Positions 5,841 to 8,188 of a DNA stretch of 8,188 nucleotides are shown one piece after another (within the stretch, counting starts at the first letter, position 1; every line of letters begins with the position of its first letter). Location: positions 1 through 8,188 of the forward strand of contig DAOPXW010000075.1 of assembly GCA_035352555.1 (NCBI GenBank), written 5' to 3'. The notes beneath the pieces were generated by a model that was not told the origin of the DNA, did no database searches, and saw nothing but the letters and a program-made list of their open reading frames with translations. Source of the stretch: UBA2922 sp035352555 (GTDB taxonomy: Bacteria > Bacillota > Clostridia > Oscillospirales > Oscillospiraceae). The position numbers and the translations under genes are program-made.

Positions 5841-6761
5841 TTGGATCTCTCGTCTGTCATCACGAAAATGGCTGTGCTGGTGCTGTTGATGCTCATCGGC
5901 TATCTCTGCGCCAAGGTGGGTGTCACCGGGCCGGAGGCCAACCGGCATCTGAGCAGGCTCGTTCTCAACGTGCTGTTTGTGGGAACCATCCTCAACTCCG
6001 TGGTCAACATCCAGCCATCCCTCTCCAACCGGGAGATTCTGGGCTTCTTCGGGCTCATTTTGCTGGAATTTCTGGTTATGGGCGTCATCGCCTGGTTTTT
6101 CCCCAATCTGCTGCGCATCAGGGGCGCGGACCGGGGCGTCTCCCGAAATCTGATCCTGTTCATGAACAACGGCTTTGTCGCTTTCCCCATCGTGGCGGTC
6201 GTGTTCGGCGCGGAGGCGGTTTTTTATGCCTCGCTGTCCAACATACCCTTTAATCTTCTGATGTATTCCATCGGCGCGGCCCAGCTGCGCAGCGACGGCA
6301 GCGAGTCCCATTTCAGCTTGCGGGATATGCTCAACGCCCCCATGATCGCCACCTTTGCGGCGGTGATCCTGTTCTTCTGGCGGCCCCATTTCCCCGCCGT
6401 TCTGGCGGACACCATCTCCACGCTGGCCGGGGCGACGATTCCCCTGTCCATGCTCATCATCGGCACCTCGCTGGGCGGCATCCCGCTGAAGGCCGCGCTG
6501 GGCGACTGGCGGGCCTACGCCCTGAGCTTTGCCCGGCTGATCCTTTGCCCCGTGGCGGTGTGGGCCGTGATGCGGCTGTTCACCGACAATGCCATGATGC
6601 TGGGCACGCTGGTCATTATCGCGGCCTGCCCCACGGCCATGATCCTCACGGTGCTGTGCCTGCAATACGACCGGGACGAATCTCTGGCCTCCAAGACCAT
6701 CTTTTTGAGCACGGTGTTTTCCGCGGCCACCATCCCGCTGGTGCTGTGGCTGCTACTGTAG
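5841..6761 (+). CDS. AEC-family (auxin efflux carrier-like) membrane transporter
   Basis: This is a polytopic inner-membrane permease of 306 residues, the usual size of bacterial AEC proteins, with about ten hydrophobic segments arranged as two five-helix halves. Recognisable family features are the opening KMAVLVLLMLIGYLCAKVGV (9-28), NNGFVAFPI (109-117, matching the conserved Asn-Gly-x-x-x-x-Pro crossover), GATIPLSMLIIGTSLGG (197-213) and the C-terminal ACPTAMILTVLCLQYDRD (261-278). Relatives move organic acids such as malate, or other small metabolites. The substrate here is unknown. The frame is open from ATG 5775, but that codon lies upstream of the promoter -10 box. I prefer TTG 5841, giving the natural N-terminus (M)DLSSVITKM, with GGGGAAGCGGGG just upstream; ATG 5868 lacks a ribosome binding site. 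It is divergent from the dipeptidase and ends in its own terminator. Confidence 0.88.
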   Translation: MDLSSVITKMAVLVLLMLIGYLCAKVGVTGPEANRHLSRLVLNVLFVGTILNSVVNIQPSLSNREILGFFGLILLEFLVMGVIAWFFPNLLRIRGADRGVSRNLILFMNNGFVAFPIVAVVFGAEAVFYASLSNIPFNLLMYSIGAAQLRSDGSESHFSLRDMLNAPMIATFAAVILFFWRPHFPAVLADTISTLAGATIPLSMLIIGTSLGGIPLKAALGDWRAYALSFARLILCPVAVWAVMRLFTDNAMMLGTLVIIAACPTAMILTVLCLQYDRDESLASKTIFLSTVFSAATIPLVLWLLL

Positions 6762-6767
6762 AAGCGC

Positions 6768-6798
6768 AAAAACGCGCCCCCTATGGGGCGCGTTTTTT
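6768..6798 (+). terminator. Bidirectional intrinsic terminator between convergent genes
   Basis: A perfect 13-bp stem (6768-6780 with 6785-6797; GC core CGCGCCCC/GGGGCGCG) closes a CTAT loop. It has five A on one side and six T on the other, so it can terminate the permease transcript (stop 6761) on the plus strand and the convergent secreted-protein gene (stop at 6807) on the minus strand. Confidence 0.92.
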
Positions 6799-6806
6799 CC
6801 TGTCTT

Positions 6807-7313
6807 CTATCCGTGGTGAATCTCGTTTTCCGGCAGGACGCTGCAGTTGTTGCCGCCAAGCCAGCCGACCAGCGCCCGGATATTTTTCGTGGCGGCGTCG
6901 CCGCACAAAATGCGGACATAATTTTCCCCCGCCTTGAGCTGGGACGTGACCAGTCCGGAATATTCCAGGCCCTTGCCGCCGCGCACGGCGTCGATGGTAT
7001 AGCCGCAGTAGACCAGCCCGTTTTTCTCCGCCATGGCCTTGCAGGCCCGCTCGCCGCCCTCGGGCGCGGCGACCAGCACCGTCATCACATGGCCCGCCTC
7101 GTACAAAAGCGCCGCGGCTGCGGAATAGGTCTCGTAGTCCTGGCACAGGATGCCGACGGTATGGCCCTCCCCCGCCAGACGGCGCACCGTGGCGGGATCG
7201 GCGCGGATCTCGTCCGCGGTCAGGAAGAAGGCGGCGGAAAAGCTGCCGGTGTCCAGCGCGTCCAGCACCCCGGCGGAGGGCAGGCCCTGAAAGCTGAGAT
7301 ACACGGTCCTGGC
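6807..7313 (-). other. Pseudo-deacetylase (NodB-like) domain within the secreted protein
   Basis: Residues 189-356 align by eye with the NodB order of motifs, but each active-site motif is altered. Motif 1 SFQGLP (195-200) lacks both aspartates. Motif 2 GHTVGILCQDY (238-248) lacks the metal histidines. Motif 3 VAAPEGG (269-275) lacks the arginine of RPPYG. The last motif, normally Leu-His, is LCGD (324-327). The fold may be kept for binding. The alignment is by eye. Confidence 0.6.
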
Positions 7314-7877
7314 GCCTGCGGGCTGCGCCGACGGCGTGGCGGCGGAGGTCACCGGGTTGACCACGCTCATGTAGGCGGCATATTTTTCCGCCATCTGGCT
7401 GGCGGCGGCGGAGAGGAACTGGTCGTCGGACAGCACGGCGGCGCTGTCCTTGATGCGGCAGATGCTGCCGCTGCCGTTGCCCACGATATAGGCCCAGGCC
7501 AGGCCGAACTGCGCGCACATGAAATTCACCGGCACATAAGCCACGCCGTTGACCAGCGCGCCGCTGGCGCTGTATCTGTTGTCGGAAGCGTCGTAGGTGA
7601 CGCCGGTGCCCAGCTCGAAGAAGAACTGCTTCTGGGCGGTGAAGAGCATGGCGGTGGAGCTGCTGGAAAAATAGTTATAATTGATGCCGAATTCCGAAAA
7701 GGCGGTGCAGGGCACATACCACCCGCCGCCGATATTCTCGGCCTTGCTGGAGAGCTCCAGCAGCCGGTCGTTGACGGAGACGAAGCACACGTCGGTCACG
7801 GCGTGGGCCGTCTCTCCGGGCAAAAGGGCCGCCAGCAGGCACAAAGCTGTCAAAACGGCAGCCGCGCGTTTCTTCAT
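6807..7877 (-). CDS. Secreted stalk-domain protein with a degenerate NodB polysaccharide-deacetylase-like domain
   Basis: This exported protein has 356 residues. Residues 1-26 form a signal peptide: positive MKKR, a hydrophobic Ala/Leu core and an AHA cleavage site. About 29-143 hold two repeats of the copper-amine-oxidase N-terminal ('stalk') type, each with a 'G..YVP' strand (GGGWYVPCTAFSEFGI and NGVAYVPVNFMCAQFGL). A Ser/Thr/Pro-Ala linker (about 175-188) leads to a C-terminal domain of about 165 residues. Its ARTVYLSFQGLPSAGVLDAL start, AAFFLTADEI and RRLAGEGHTVGI follow the NodB deacetylase pattern. The active-site residues are missing: the family TFDDGP is SFQGLP, and the HTxxH histidines are replaced in GILCQDY. 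It is therefore probably a non-catalytic, cell-wall or glycan-binding protein. ATG 7877 was chosen over GTG 7883 because AGGAG lies 8 nt from ATG but only 2 nt from GTG. It converges on the permease and diverges from the tRNAs. Confidence 0.82.
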   Translation of the reverse strand: MKKRAAAVLTALCLLAALLPGETAHAVTDVCFVSVNDRLLELSSKAENIGGGWYVPCTAFSEFGINYNYFSSSSTAMLFTAQKQFFFELGTGVTYDASDNRYSASGALVNGVAYVPVNFMCAQFGLAWAYIVGNGSGSICRIKDSAAVLSDDQFLSAAASQMAEKYAAYMSVVNPVTSAATPSAQPAGARTVYLSFQGLPSAGVLDALDTGSFSAAFFLTADEIRADPATVRRLAGEGHTVGILCQDYETYSAAAALLYEAGHVMTVLVAAPEGGERACKAMAEKNGLVYCGYTIDAVRGGKGLEYSGLVTSQLKAGENYVRILCGDAATKNIRALVGWLGGNNCSVLPENEIHHG

Positions 7878-7885
7878 CCGCACCG

Positions 7886-7890
7886 CTCCT
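7886..7890 (-). promoter_or_regulatory. Ribosome binding site that fixes the start of the secreted protein
   Basis: AGGAG on the minus strand lies 8 nt before ATG 7877 and only 2 nt before the upstream in-frame GTG 7883. The spacing selects ATG 7877, which also gives a canonical MKKR signal-peptide start. Confidence 0.75.
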
Positions 7891-7909
7891 TTCCTGAGGG
7901 TCTGGTGCT

Positions 7910-7937
7910 ATTGTACCACAAAAAATAAATTCCGCAA
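7910..7937 (-). promoter_or_regulatory. Promoter of the secreted stalk-domain protein
   Basis: On the minus strand TTGCGG (7937-7932) and TACAAT (7915-7910) are 16 nt apart. The AT-rich spacer and near-consensus -10 support a sigma-A-type promoter about 25-30 nt ahead of the ATG. Its -35 box lies inside the inverted repeat at 7928-7956. Confidence 0.65.
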
Positions 7938-7956
7938 CGAGGGAAAAAACGGAATT
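7928..7956. repeat. Inverted repeat AATTCCG-N15-CGGAATT between divergent promoters
   Basis: Perfect 7-nt arms (7928-7934 and 7950-7956) with a 15-nt spacer. The left arm overlaps the -35 box of the secreted-protein promoter and the right arm ends 5 nt before the tRNA promoter -35 box. It could be an operator; chance is possible for arms this short. Confidence 0.4.
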
Positions 7957-7961
7957 GTGAC

Positions 7962-7990
7962 TTGACATTCGGCGAAATTTTTGCTATATT
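7962..7990 (+). promoter_or_regulatory. Strong promoter of the tRNA operon
   Basis: TTGACA (7962-7967), a 17-nt spacer and TATATT (7985-7990): consensus -35, optimal spacing, near-consensus -10. Transcription would start near 7997, a few bases before the mature tRNA-Asp at 8004, as expected for stable RNA genes. Confidence 0.9.
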
Positions 7991-8003
7991 AGCAAAGCGC
8001 CGT

Positions 8004-8080
8004 GGCCGAGTAGTTCAGTTGGTTAGAACGCTAGCCTGTCACGCTAGAGGTCGTGGGTTCAAGTCCCATCTCGGTCGCCA
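8004..8080 (+). tRNA. tRNA-Asp(GUC)
   Basis: The 77-nt gene folds as a standard cloverleaf. The acceptor stem pairs GGCCGAG with CTCGGTC. The D arm is GTTC...GAAC. The anticodon stem CTAGC/GCTAG encloses loop CTGTCAC with anticodon GTC at 8038-8040. The T arm GTGGG-TTCAAGT-CCCAT follows. The discriminator is G, as expected for tRNA-Asp, and CCA is encoded. It is the first gene of the tRNA operon driven from 7962. Confidence 0.98.
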
Positions 8081-8101
8081 CCCCGCGGGAACCCCGCGGG
8101 G
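8081..8101 (+). other. GC-rich hairpin in the tRNA spacer
   Basis: CCCCGCGGG (8081-8089) pairs with CCCGCGGGG (8093-8101) around an AAC loop, starting directly after the CCA of tRNA-Asp. It has no following U run, so it is more likely an RNA-processing spacer than a terminator. Confidence 0.75.
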
Positions 8102-8109
8102 ATTCATAT

Positions 8110-8185
<76 letters not shown>

Positions 8186-8188
8186 CAG

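Noticed and set aside
5697..6665. 323-residue upstream extension of the dipeptidase frame
   Set aside because: The extension runs antisense through the permease gene and both promoters, and its composition is Gly/His/Gln/Arg-rich nonsense. ATG 5696 has a ribosome binding site and a proper M20 N-terminus.
8081..8101. Terminator between the two tRNA genes
   Set aside because: The stem is stable but followed by GATTCATATG with no U run, and the second tRNA has no promoter of its own in the 29-nt gap, so cotranscription is more likely.

Overview
This window looks like a piece of chromosome from a GC-rich Gram-positive bacterium. It is probably a member of the Clostridia of the Oscillospiraceae/Ruminococcaceae type from a gut-like habitat. 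The pointers are strong AGGAGG-type ribosome binding sites before nearly every gene, a PepV/Sapep-like dipeptidase, a secreted protein with copper-amine-oxidase-N ('stalk') repeats, and tRNAs with an encoded CCA tail, including a tRNA-Thr with a U discriminator. The lineage is an inference. No marker gene in the window fixes the taxon.

Positions 1 to about 4172, minus strand: a tight phage DNA-packaging and head-assembly cluster. In transcription order it holds a short small-terminase-like protein, a PBSX-type large terminase, a portal protein, an S78/HK97-like prohead protease with a Cys/His cluster, a small unassigned head or decoration-like protein, and the N-terminus of a probable major capsid protein that runs off the left edge. 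Genes overlap by 11-14 nt or are separated by short gaps, and each has its own ribosome binding site. No integrase, repressor or replication gene lies upstream: the first packaging gene begins about 60 bases past the terminator of a host gene. The cluster may be the edge of a deleted prophage, a domesticated particle-forming locus, or an unusually oriented prophage.

Positions 4233 to 6800: host genes. An M20-family metallo-dipeptidase (minus) and an AEC-family permease (plus) are divergently transcribed from a 144-base intergenic region. That region carries a recognisable sigma-A-type promoter for each gene. Each gene ends in a very strong hairpin terminator (4233-4271 and 6768-6798).

Positions 6807 to 8188: a secreted protein on the minus strand has a signal peptide, two stalk-like repeats and a C-terminal domain that follows the NodB polysaccharide deacetylase pattern but has lost every catalytic motif I can align. 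Divergent from it, behind a near-consensus promoter, are tRNA-Asp(GUC) and tRNA-Thr(GGU), which probably begin a longer tRNA operon beyond the right edge.

I see no CRISPR array, insertion sequence or transposase. The strongest candidates for something unusual are the isolated packaging/head cluster beside host genes and the apparently inactive deacetylase fused to stalk repeats.
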